Shown here: positions 1 to 5,686 of the stretch, one piece after another
Layout: every line of letters begins with the position of its first letter
Numbering within the stretch: the stretch's first letter is position 1
NCBI GenBank assembly: GCA_002840115.1
Contig: PGZG01000084.1
Span: 1 to 8,245 of the forward strand
From: Gammaproteobacteria bacterium HGW-Gammaproteobacteria-14
GTDB taxonomy: Bacteria > Pseudomonadota > Gammaproteobacteria > Pseudomonadales > Alcanivoracaceae
DNA: 8,245 nucleotides
Direction: 5' to 3'
Position numbers and translations under genes: made by a program
The notes under the pieces: model-generated
Told to the model about the DNA's origin: nothing
Databases searched by the model: none
Seen by the model: only the letters and a program-made list of their open reading frames with translations

Positions 1-228
1 GGCCGCAAGGCTATCCACATAGCTCCCTATTTCGTCATGGGGGATCAGTCGCGCGCCGGGAATGCGGCCAGCGAGCAAGTCATCCTCACTGCGAACATCA
101 ATAATCAGAGGTGCCTTGCCATCTTTGATCTGGGCTGCCAAAGCGCTGGCGGAGACACTTTCCGCAGCCAAAGCAGACAGGCTGAACAGAGACATGAGCA
201 CGAGAAGGGCGGATGCAACGATTTTCAT
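1..228 (-). CDS. Secreted rhodanese-like domain protein (N-terminal part, cut by window edge)
   Basis: Partial gene: 76 codons are visible, starting at the ATG on 228-226 and running off the left edge. An AAGGAG ribosome binding site (complement of 236-241) sits 7 nt before the ATG. Residues 1-21 form a clear Sec signal peptide: Lys2, a hydrophobic core rich in Leu/Val/Ala/Ser, and an Ala-Leu-Ala cleavage site before AESVSAS. After that comes the start of a rhodanese fold: PLIIDVR at about 40-46, then an acidic stretch and AGRIPGARLIPHDEI at about 53-67. This matches the family pattern IDVR...GHIPGA.NIP, with Arg in place of the usual His. The active-site Cys loop that would show sulfurtransferase activity lies outside the window, so catalysis cannot be judged. 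Location is predicted to be periplasmic. The gene lies downstream of the 60-residue gene on the same strand, 76 bp away, and may be cotranscribed with it. Confidence 0.85.
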   Translation of the reverse strand, partial: MKIVASALLVLMSLFSLSALAAESVSASALAAQIKDGKAPLIIDVRSEDDLLAGRIPGARLIPHDEIGSYVDSLAA

Positions 229-274
229 AACGGTACTCCTTGTAGTTATGGTTATGGCTTTGGTGGTGGCGCTA

Positions 275-299
275 GCTATGGTGGTCATAATTCCATAGC
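275..299. repeat. Perfect 7-bp inverted repeat in the leader of the rhodanese gene
   Basis: GCTATGG (275-281) and CCATAGC (293-299) are exact reverse complements separated by 11 nt. They fall in the 76-bp gap between the unknown 60-residue gene and the rhodanese-like gene. Neither strand shows a T-run after the stem, so it is not a classic intrinsic terminator. It could be an operator half-site pair or a weak mRNA hairpin. The function is unassigned. Confidence 0.35.
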
Positions 300-304
300 G
301 GTGA

Positions 305-487
305 TTACTCCAAAGGTGACGATTCAAGAGACTCCCACTCACGCAGTTCGTTCCACAGGGTCTCGGCGTCGCGCACCATACTGGCGATGGAGGGTTTGGC
401 CGCCGGGTTGGCAAAACTGGCCGCCAACGCCCGGGTGGCGCATTCATAGATAAATTCCTTTTTACTCATCTCTGCAAGGACTTTCAT
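305..487 (-). CDS. Small hypothetical protein, 60 aa
   Basis: A 60-residue protein I do not recognise. The start chosen is the ATG at 487-485, because GAGG (complement of 496-499) lies 8 nt upstream. The open frame extends further to 547, but that start has no good ribosome binding site. A third candidate, the ATG giving MSKKEF seven codons inside, is less well placed. The protein has no signal peptide and no membrane segment. It has a basic patch near the N-terminus (MSKKEF), an Ala-rich middle (ATRALAASFANPAAKP), and an acidic, probably helical C-terminal third (MVRDAETLWNELREWESLE). It has a single Cys at about residue 16. It lies between pfp (91 bp upstream) and the secreted rhodanese gene (76 bp downstream), all on one strand. 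It is probably real, given its ribosome binding site and its compact position. Confidence 0.6.
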   Translation of the reverse strand: MKVLAEMSKKEFIYECATRALAASFANPAAKPSIASMVRDAETLWNELREWESLESSPLE

Positions 488-578
488 CACGGGTACCTCT
501 TCGTGGTGAACGGGTCTGATGTGGATCGAACCGGCCTCACACCCCACTGTTTGCCATTACGTCGGGACGAAGCCCCAG

Positions 579-1850
579 TTACAGCTCGAACTTGCCTTTC
601 AGCTTTTTCGCCACCGGCGCCAGTTTCAGCCGGGCCTGCACCGGCAGGCCATTCTTGTAGGGCGGCTGGGCTTCACCCTGAATCAGTGGCGACAGATAGT
701 CTCGGGCTGCGGCGGTGATGCCAAAGCCGTCACGGGTAATAAAGTTGCGTGGCATTTTCTTCTCGACATTGGCGACCTGTGCCAGAGGAGCCTCACCGAT
801 AGTCCAGCTGTATTTCTTGCCCTTGCCGCGAACAATAGCGGGCATGACTGCATTGTGTCCCGCCTCGGCAAACTGCACGGCTGCCCGACCAACGGCATAG
901 GCGTGCGCGAGATCCACTTCCGAGGCCAGATGGCGGGCTGAGCGTTGCAGGTAGTCCGGCACCGCCCAATGATATTTGTGGCCCAGTTTTTCTTTGACCA
1001 TCTGTGCCAGTACCGGTGCAACACCGCCAAGCTGCTTGTGGCCGAAGGCATCAACGCTGCCGGCGTCGGCGAGGAAGGTGCCATCCTTGTAACGGGCGCC
1101 CTCTGATACCGCGATCACGCAGTAGCCGTTCTTCTTTACCACCTGATCGACCTTTTTCAGAAACTTGTCCTGATCGAAGGCGATTTCCGGAAACAGGATG
1201 ATATGCGGGGCGTCGCCGTCCTGTTCCTGAGCCAGGCCAGCGGCGGCGGCAATCCAGCCGGCGTGACGGCCCATTACTTCCATTACAAACACCTTAGTGG
1301 AAGTGGCGCACATGGATTTCACGTCCAGCGCCGCCTCGCGGATCGACACGGCGGTGTACTTGGCCACCGAGCCGAAGCCGGGGGAGCAGTCGGTGATCGG
1401 CAGGTCATTATCGACGGTTTTCGGCACATGGATGGCCTGAATCGGGTAACCCATGGTTTCTGCCAGCTGGGAGATCTTCAGGCAGGTGTCAGCGGAGTCG
1501 CCGCCACCGTTGTAGAAAAAGTAGCCGATATCGTGGGCACGGAATACCTCAATCAGTCGCTCGTACTCACGGCGGTTTTGTTCCAGCGACTTCAGCTTGT
1601 AGCGACAGGAGCCGAAAGCCCCGCCCGGCGTGTGTTTCAGTGCGGTAATGGCGGATTTCGATTCCTGGCTGGTATCGATCAGATCCTCCAGTAGAGCACC
1701 GATAATGCCATTGCGGCCGGCATACACCTTGCCAATTACCTTGCTCTCGCGGGCGGCTTCGATAACGCCAGCGGCGGAAGCATTGATCACAGCGGTAACA
1801 CCGCCGGACTGGGCATAAAAGGCGTTCTTGCGGGCAGATTTCTTGGCCAT
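579..1850 (-). CDS. pfp: Pyrophosphate-dependent 6-phosphofructokinase
   Basis: 423-residue cytoplasmic enzyme that phosphorylates fructose 6-phosphate to fructose 1,6-bisphosphate, reversibly if PPi is the donor, in glycolysis/gluconeogenesis. The start ATG at 1850-1848 is preceded 9 nt upstream by AGGAG (complement of 1860-1864); an in-frame ATG at 1901 would only add a 17-residue tail unlike the family. Visible motifs: SGGVTAVINAS at 15-25 (phosphate-binding loop), NGGGDSADT at 114-122, PKTVDNDL at 143-150 with Asp147 as expected catalytic base, MEVMGRHAGWIA at 190-201, SEGAR at 249-253. Two residues point to PPi rather than ATP: Asp118, where ATP enzymes carry Gly, and Lys144, where ATP enzymes carry Gly in PGTIDND. 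These are known markers of the PPi class. The motif is commonly GGDDS or GGNDS in relatives; here its third position is Gly117, which is unusual. The gene is divergent from mpl. The donor is inferred, not proven. Confidence 0.92.
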   Translation of the reverse strand: MAKKSARKNAFYAQSGGVTAVINASAAGVIEAARESKVIGKVYAGRNGIIGALLEDLIDTSQESKSAITALKHTPGGAFGSCRYKLKSLEQNRREYERLIEVFRAHDIGYFFYNGGGDSADTCLKISQLAETMGYPIQAIHVPKTVDNDLPITDCSPGFGSVAKYTAVSIREAALDVKSMCATSTKVFVMEVMGRHAGWIAAAAGLAQEQDGDAPHIILFPEIAFDQDKFLKKVDQVVKKNGYCVIAVSEGARYKDGTFLADAGSVDAFGHKQLGGVAPVLAQMVKEKLGHKYHWAVPDYLQRSARHLASEVDLAHAYAVGRAAVQFAEAGHNAVMPAIVRGKGKKYSWTIGEAPLAQVANVEKKMPRNFITRDGFGITAAARDYLSPLIQGEAQPPYKNGLPVQARLKLAPVAKKLKGKFEL

Positions 1851-1888
1851 CGGGTTGGGCTCCTGAAGCGGCTGGCTTGATGCCGCGC

Positions 1889-1894
1889 ATTCTA
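1889..1894 (-). promoter_or_regulatory. Possible -10 element for pfp
   Basis: On the minus strand this reads TAGAAT, five of six matches to TATAAT, 38 nt upstream of the pfp ATG. No convincing TTGACA-like -35 lies 16-18 bp upstream. This is a weak candidate only. Confidence 0.2.
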
Positions 1895-1949
1895 AAGACA
1901 TTGGCGAGCATGCGCACGGTTCCGGTGAGTATCTTTACTTGGGTGTGGG

Positions 1950-1977
1950 CAGTGGTGCCACTGACAGGTGCACTGAC
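1950..1977. repeat. Dyad plus tandem near-repeat in the pfp/mpl divergent spacer
   Basis: CAGTGG-TG-CCACTG (1950-1963) is a perfect 6+6 inverted repeat with a 2-bp centre. Overlapping it, GGTGCCACTGAC (1954-1965) is followed directly by AGGTGCACTGAC (1966-1977), a near-copy of the same element. The site lies about 100 bp before pfp and 67-95 bp before mpl, within the 194-bp spacer between the divergent genes. The arrangement resembles a paired operator for a dimeric regulator, but no named regulator matches and the function is inferred from geometry only. Confidence 0.35.
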
Positions 1978-1984
1978 TGGGATA

Positions 1985-2014
1985 TTCACTGCCAATCCAA
2001 TTCACAGCTACACT
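1985..2014 (+). promoter_or_regulatory. Possible sigma70-type promoter of mpl
   Basis: TTCACT (1985-1990) and TACACT (2009-2014) each match four of six consensus bases and are separated by 18 bp, ending 30 bp before the mpl start. The match is weak. It is the best pair I could find on this strand in the spacer. Confidence 0.2.
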
Positions 2015-2044
2015 GCGCACCATAGTTTCTGGAGCTTCTGAAAA

Positions 2045-3400
2045 ATGCATATTCATATTCTTGGTATCTGCGGCACCTTCATGGGCTCACTGGCGCAATT
2101 GGCGCGGGATATGGGGCACCGGGTTACCGGTGCGGATACTAATGTTTACCCGCCGATGTCGGACCAGCTGCGTGCCGCTGGTATCGAGATTCATGAAGGC
2201 TACGATGCGGCACAGCTTGATCCAGCACCGGATTTGGTAGTGATCGGCAATGCCATGAGCCGAGGCAACCCGGCGGTGGAAGCAGTGCTGGATCGCGGCC
2301 TGCGTTACACCTCTGGCCCGCAGATGCTGGCGGATGTGGTGCTGCCGGAGCGCTGGGTGATCGCGGTGGCAGGAACCCATGGCAAAACCACTACGGCCTC
2401 CATGGTTGCCTGGTTGCTGGAGGCGGCGGGTATGGCGCCGGGTTTTTTAATCGGTGGGGTGCCCGGTAATTTTTCGGTGTCGGCGCGCCTCGGTGATACC
2501 CCGTTCTTTGTTGTTGAAGCCGATGAATATGACACGGCATTTTTTGACAAGCGTTCCAAGTTTATTCACTACCGACCGCGCACCGTTATCCTCAATAACC
2601 TCGAGTTTGATCATGCCGATATTTTTGAAGATCTTGGCGCGATTCAGAAACAGTTCCATCATTTGGTGCGCACTATTCCAGGTAACGGTCGTATTGTGTT
2701 ACCTGCGGGTGAGGCCGCACTGGAAGAAACCCTGAAGAAAGGATGCTGGAGTGAAGTGGAGCGCTTTGGCGTCGGTGCTTGCATTCATATGCAGCTCCTC
2801 AGCGAAGATGGTAGTCATTTTGCTATTTACGAGAATGACAAAAAGATGGGTGAAGTAAGCTGGGAGCAAACCGGCATGCATAGTGTGAAAAATGGCATGG
2901 CGGCATTATTGGCGGCGCACCATGTTGGTGTGCCTCTGGCTCAGGGCTGTGAGTTGCTCAGTGCATTCCTTGGGGTTAAGCGACGCATGGAGTTGGTCGG
3001 TGAGGTGAAAGGTGTGCGTGTCTATGATGATTTCGCCCACCACCCGACGGCGATTGCTACTACTTTGGAAGGCCTGCGCAAAAAAGTGGGCAAGGGGAAA
3101 ATTATCGCCGTGATTGAGCCGCGTTCCAATACCATGCGTATGGGCGCTCACCGCGACACGTTAGCGGATAGTGTGCTGGCGGCGGATGAGGTGATCTGGT
3201 ATCAGCCGGAGGGCATCGATTGGTCACTGGATGATGTGGTCAAGGCGTCCAAGGTGCCCGCCAAAACGCTGTCCACGGTTGATGAGGTGATCGCAGATAT
3301 TTGTCTGCGCAATGATGATGCGTTAAATGTCGTTATTATGAGTAATGGCGGCTTTGGTGGTATTCATAAAAAACTGGTTCAGGCTTTGCAGGAGGGTTAG
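2045..3400 (+). CDS. mpl: UDP-N-acetylmuramate:L-alanyl-gamma-D-glutamyl-meso-diaminopimelate ligase
   Basis: 451 residues, close to the roughly 457 of E. coli Mpl. This cytoplasmic, ATP-dependent Mur-family ligase joins the recycled tripeptide L-Ala-gamma-D-Glu-meso-DAP to UDP-MurNAc, returning murein fragments to peptidoglycan synthesis. Three Mur-ligase domains are visible. The N-terminal UDP-binding part begins HIHILGICGTFMG (2-14), with NAMSRGNP at 69-76. The central ATPase domain carries the P-loop GTHGKTTTASM (110-120), EADEYDTAFFDKRSKF (158-173) and NNLEFDHADIFEDL (184-197). The C-terminal domain carries VKNGMAALLAA (281-291), YDDFAHHPTA (327-336), EPRSNTMR (358-365) and SNGGFGGIH (433-441). 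The FDKRSKF, DHADIF and C-terminal GGFGGIH strings are typical of Mpl rather than MurC. The start has GGAG (2031-2034) 10 nt upstream. The gene is divergent from pfp and converges on the RDD gene with a 16-bp gap, so it is probably monocistronic. Confidence 0.96.
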   Translation: MHIHILGICGTFMGSLAQLARDMGHRVTGADTNVYPPMSDQLRAAGIEIHEGYDAAQLDPAPDLVVIGNAMSRGNPAVEAVLDRGLRYTSGPQMLADVVLPERWVIAVAGTHGKTTTASMVAWLLEAAGMAPGFLIGGVPGNFSVSARLGDTPFFVVEADEYDTAFFDKRSKFIHYRPRTVILNNLEFDHADIFEDLGAIQKQFHHLVRTIPGNGRIVLPAGEAALEETLKKGCWSEVERFGVGACIHMQLLSEDGSHFAIYENDKKMGEVSWEQTGMHSVKNGMAALLAAHHVGVPLAQGCELLSAFLGVKRRMELVGEVKGVRVYDDFAHHPTAIATTLEGLRKKVGKGKIIAVIEPRSNTMRMGAHRDTLADSVLAADEVIWYQPEGIDWSLDDVVKASKVPAKTLSTVDEVIADICLRNDDALNVVIMSNGGFGGIHKKLVQALQEG

Positions 3401-3410
3401 TCCTGCCTCT
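3388..3410 (+). terminator. Weak hairpin at the mpl stop codon
   Basis: GCAGGA (3388-3393) pairs with TCCTGC (3401-3406) around a 7-nt loop that contains the mpl TAG stop. The following bases, CTCTCTTGTTTC, are pyrimidine-rich but not a proper T-run, so termination would be inefficient if it occurs here. The stem overlaps the last codons of mpl, and the RDD gene ends just beyond it from the other side. Confidence 0.3.
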
Positions 3411-3416
3411 CTTGTT

Positions 3417-3887
3417 TCAGTTTCTTATCACCAGCGTCCCGGCGAGCTTGTCGTGCCAGCCCTGTTTGCGCTTGTCGAATGCTACCCAGAGGAATCCGAA
3501 CATCAGAAACAGCATGGATGGGTAATAGCCGAGGTAGCGGCCGATTAGCTGGCCAGTGCTGCATCTGCCTCCGGTTTCGGCATCCACGATGCGAATGCCC
3601 ATTAGCATTTTTCCTGGCGTCGCGGATTTGTAGATCCAGAATAATACCGATGCCACCGCAGGCAACACATAACTGATTACCACGTCTGCAGGGCCTTGAA
3701 TAAAGCTTTCGCCGAGCAAAAACTGAGACCCATAGAACATATACAGTAGCGGTGATGTCACCATCAAAATCAGAATGGTATCGATTATGGATGCGCCGGC
3801 TCGAATCCAGAAACCGGCGTATGCCATTGGGGTGCTGTTTTCATCAAGGGGAACATTCGCCTGCGGGGTCTGGTATGGGTTAGTCAT
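3417..3887 (-). CDS. RDD-family integral membrane protein
   Basis: 156-residue predicted inner-membrane protein. A short polar, Pro/Asn/Gln-rich N-terminus (MTNPYQTPQANVP) precedes the RDD domain. The domain shows three hydrophobic segments: about 31-51, 66-86 and 119-137. The family's conserved residues appear as Arg29 and Asp36 in GFWIRAGASIIDTI, plus the SATPGKMLMGIRIVDAETGG stretch at 88-107 with Asp102. A conserved-looking C-terminal tail, FDKRKQGWHDKLAGTLVIR (137-155), follows; the QGWHDKLAGT motif is typical of RDD proteins. The biochemical function of the family is mostly unknown. The gene starts 18 bp after the lipA stop and is the third member of the lipB-lipA unit. Its ribosome binding site is weak (GGA 7 nt before the ATG), so coupling to lipA translation is plausible. 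A role in lipoate metabolism is not implied by the sequence. Confidence 0.9.
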   Translation of the reverse strand: MTNPYQTPQANVPLDENSTPMAYAGFWIRAGASIIDTILILMVTSPLLYMFYGSQFLLGESFIQGPADVVISYVLPAVASVLFWIYKSATPGKMLMGIRIVDAETGGRCSTGQLIGRYLGYYPSMLFLMFGFLWVAFDKRKQGWHDKLAGTLVIRN

Positions 3888-3905
3888 ATTGCGTCCGATG
3901 AAAGG

Positions 3906-4889
3906 TTAATGAATGCCGGGCGTCATCAAGCCGACATTGATGCCCTGATGTTGCAGGTCCGCATGATAGGAACTGCGCACCATGGGGCCGGAGGCAACAG
4001 AAGTAAAGCCCAGCTCCTCGGCCACTTTGGCATATTCGCGAAATTCATCGGGGTGTACAAAACGCTCCACCGTCGCGTGGTGCTTGCTCGGTTGCAGATA
4101 CTGGCCGATGGTCAGCATGTCGACGTCATGAGCGCGCAAATCCTTCAGCACTCCGATTACCTGATCAAAGGTTTCGCCCAAGCCGACCATAATGCCGGAT
4201 TTGGTAGCGATACCCGGATGCTGCGCCTTGAATTTCTTTAGCAGCATCAAAGAGTGATCGTATTTCGCGCCGGGGCGGATCGTTTTGTAAAGCTCCGGTA
4301 CGGTTTCGATATTGTGGTTGAAAACATCCGGCGGCTGAGTGGAAAAAGTAGCCAACGCATCATCCATGCAGAGTTTGAAGTCTGGCACCAGTACTTCAAT
4401 GCGGGTGTCCGGGGACTGCTCGCGGATTTCGCGAATACACTCGGCAAAATGTTGCGCGCCGCCATCGGTCAGATCGTCCCGGTCCACCGAAGTCACCACC
4501 ACATACTTCAGCGCCAGATCGGCCACACTCTCGCCGAGATGTTTCGGCTCATCCATATCCAGTGGTTTCGGCCGGCCAAAGCCAACATCGCAGAATGAGC
4601 AGCGGCGGGTGCAGATATCACCCATGATCATGAAGGTGGCTGTGCCGCTGCCGAAACATTCCGGCAGGTTCGGGCAAGAGGCTTCCTCGCAGACGGTGTG
4701 CAGCTTCTGCCGACGAAGCATCGACTTGATCCGCTGGATCTCGCCATTGGCCGGCACCCGCACGCGAATCCAGCTTGGCTTGCGTTGGATCACCGGCTCG
4801 TTGACCACTGGAATGGCGCGTACCTTGTCGGCACCACGCAGCTTTTCACCGGGGGCAACCTTGCGACGGACCGGACGCGATTCGCTCAT
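3906..4889 (-). CDS. lipA: Lipoyl synthase (radical SAM)
   Basis: 327 residues, family-typical length. LipA inserts two sulfur atoms at C6 and C8 of protein-bound octanoyl groups on lipoyl domains of 2-oxo-acid dehydrogenases and GcvH. Cysteines for both [4Fe-4S] clusters are present. The auxiliary, sacrificial cluster ligands are Cys67, Cys72 and Cys78 in CEEASCPNLPEC. The radical-SAM cluster ligands are Cys93, Cys97 and Cys100 in CTRRCSFC. The conserved RSSYHADLQ tail (305-313) supplies the Ser ligand of the auxiliary cluster. TSVDRDDLTDGGA (133-145), NHNIETV (191-197) and MVGLGET (234-240) are also family signatures. The start ATG (4889-4887) overlaps the lipB TGA as ATGA, and GGAG lies 11 nt upstream inside lipB, so the two are probably translationally coupled. 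The residues before about 35 are basic and variable, as is usual. All key residues look intact. Confidence 0.98.
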   Translation of the reverse strand: MSESRPVRRKVAPGEKLRGADKVRAIPVVNEPVIQRKPSWIRVRVPANGEIQRIKSMLRRQKLHTVCEEASCPNLPECFGSGTATFMIMGDICTRRCSFCDVGFGRPKPLDMDEPKHLGESVADLALKYVVVTSVDRDDLTDGGAQHFAECIREIREQSPDTRIEVLVPDFKLCMDDALATFSTQPPDVFNHNIETVPELYKTIRPGAKYDHSLMLLKKFKAQHPGIATKSGIMVGLGETFDQVIGVLKDLRAHDVDMLTIGQYLQPSKHHATVERFVHPDEFREYAKVAEELGFTSVASGPMVRSSYHADLQHQGINVGLMTPGIH

Positions 4890-5611
4890 AGCGAGGGGAA
4901 CTCCTGAAGGGATTTGGACAGGGCGCCAGTGTACCAGTCCGGCGGCCCGGCGGCAGTGACGTTGTCGAATGCAAAGTGCTGAGACAGGGCCAGCTGCAGG
5001 CCGGCTTCGACCGCGGTCCGACCGGGATCGACGCCGAGCAGGGCAAGGCTGGTCATCGGCTGACCGATATGACCACAGGGATTAATGCGCTGAAATACAG
5101 CCATATCGACATCGCGGTTCAATGACAGGCCATGGTAACTGCGGCCATGGCGGATACGCAGACCGAGCGAGGCGATCTTGGCGGTGCCGACATACACTCC
5201 CGGGGCATCTGCCCGCGGTGCCGCCTTGATATCGAGCGTCGCCAGATAGTCGACGATGGCCAGCTCAATCCGGGTTACCAATTCGCGCGCGCCGATGCCC
5301 ATGCGGGCGATATCGAACAGCAGGTATCCGACCGTCTGCCCCGGACCATGCCAGGTTACTTGACCGCCACGATCGGTCTGCACCAGCGGGATCGGTCCCG
5401 GATTCAGCACATGCTCCGGCTTGCCCGCCTGACCCAGCGTGAATACATCCGGGTGTTCGAGGAGCCACAGTTCATCCGGCGTGTGTTCATCGCGCTGGCT
5501 AGTAAAGGTCTTCATCGCCTGCCAGCAGGGCGAGTAGTCGACGCAGGGAAGATGGCGGATCAGCAGGTTGGGCATGGTGTGATTGTAGGGGCCGACGGTC
5601 CGGTTCGTCAT
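4886..5611 (-). CDS. lipB: Octanoyl-[ACP]:protein N-octanoyltransferase
   Basis: LipB moves octanoate from acyl carrier protein to the lipoyl-domain lysine, giving the substrate of LipA. The start chosen, ATG at 5611-5609, gives 241 residues. GGGAG (complement of 5622-5626) lies 10 nt upstream and an AGG lies 6 nt upstream. The ATG at 5575 (229 residues, beginning MPNLLIRHLP) is closer to the usual family N-terminus but has no visible ribosome binding site, so it remains a real alternative. Motifs, numbered from the longer start: LLEHPDVFTLGQAGK (50-64), DRGGQVTWHGPGQ (80-92), PRADAPGVYVG (132-142), the catalytic Lys145 in AKIASLGLR, YHGLSLN (159-165), and the catalytic Cys179 in INPCG. The protein is cytoplasmic. 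It is the first gene of the lipB-lipA-RDD unit, overlaps lipA by ATGA, and is divergent from copA across 75 bp. Confidence 0.96.
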   Translation of the reverse strand: MTNRTVGPYNHTMPNLLIRHLPCVDYSPCWQAMKTFTSQRDEHTPDELWLLEHPDVFTLGQAGKPEHVLNPGPIPLVQTDRGGQVTWHGPGQTVGYLLFDIARMGIGARELVTRIELAIVDYLATLDIKAAPRADAPGVYVGTAKIASLGLRIRHGRSYHGLSLNRDVDMAVFQRINPCGHIGQPMTSLALLGVDPGRTAVEAGLQLALSQHFAFDNVTAAGPPDWYTGALSKSLQEFPSL

Positions 5612-5617
5612 CCTGAA

Positions 5618-5626
5618 CCTGCTCCC
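5618..5626 (-). promoter_or_regulatory. Ribosome binding site deciding the lipB start
   Basis: On the minus strand this reads GGGAGCAGG. GGGAG is 10 nt and the following AGG 6 nt upstream of the ATG at 5611. The downstream ATG at 5575 is preceded only by CCCCTACAATCACACC, with no purine-rich site. This supports the longer LipB, though the family N-terminus would also fit the shorter one. Confidence 0.5.
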
Positions 5627-5657
5627 TTGACCTTGGGGTAACCACAGGGTGGACACT
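5627..5657 (+). promoter_or_regulatory. CueR/MerR-type copper-responsive promoter of copA
   Basis: A -35 box TTGACC (5627-5632) and a weak -10 GACACT (5652-5657) are separated by 19 bp, the overlong spacing characteristic of promoters activated by MerR-family regulators through DNA distortion. The spacer carries a 21-bp imperfect dyad at 5630-5650, beginning at the A of the -35. Its arms are ACCTTG and CAGGGT with GGTAACC at the centre (position 5640), and 8 of 10 base pairs are symmetric. From knowledge of the E. coli copA promoter, the CueR box has the same frame: TTGACC -35, 21-bp dyad starting at ACCTT, 19-bp spacer. Transcription would begin near 5664, about 23 nt before copA. The regulator gene is not in the window. 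Confidence 0.7.
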
Positions 5658-5686
5658 GTTTCCATGAATCTGGTCGGGAGTGCGAA

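Noticed and set aside
37..453. Plus-strand open frame of 138 codons at the left end
   Set aside because: It covers the antisense of the rhodanese signal peptide, the spacer and the 60-residue gene; the minus-strand genes have ribosome binding sites and recognisable features.
523..532. tRNA T-loop-like string GGTTCGATCC on the minus strand
   Set aside because: The flanking bases do not form a T-stem, and no acceptor or anticodon arm is present within tRNA distance.
540..578. Possible pfp terminator hairpin around GGGGCTTCGTCCC (minus strand)
   Set aside because: The stem is only three to four pairs and no T-run follows.
1203..1694. Plus-strand open frame of 163 codons opposite pfp
   Set aside because: It is antisense to the conserved core of pfp and has no recognisable motif.
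1851..1901. Longer pfp start at 1901 adding 17 residues
   Set aside because: The AGGAG site lies inside this extension, 9 nt before the ATG at 1850, and the added residues are unlike the family N-terminus.
4339..4959. Plus-strand open frame of 206 codons opposite lipA
   Set aside because: It is a shadow of lipA, which has all its cluster cysteines and signatures; the antisense translation is Ser/Arg/Pro-rich with no motif.
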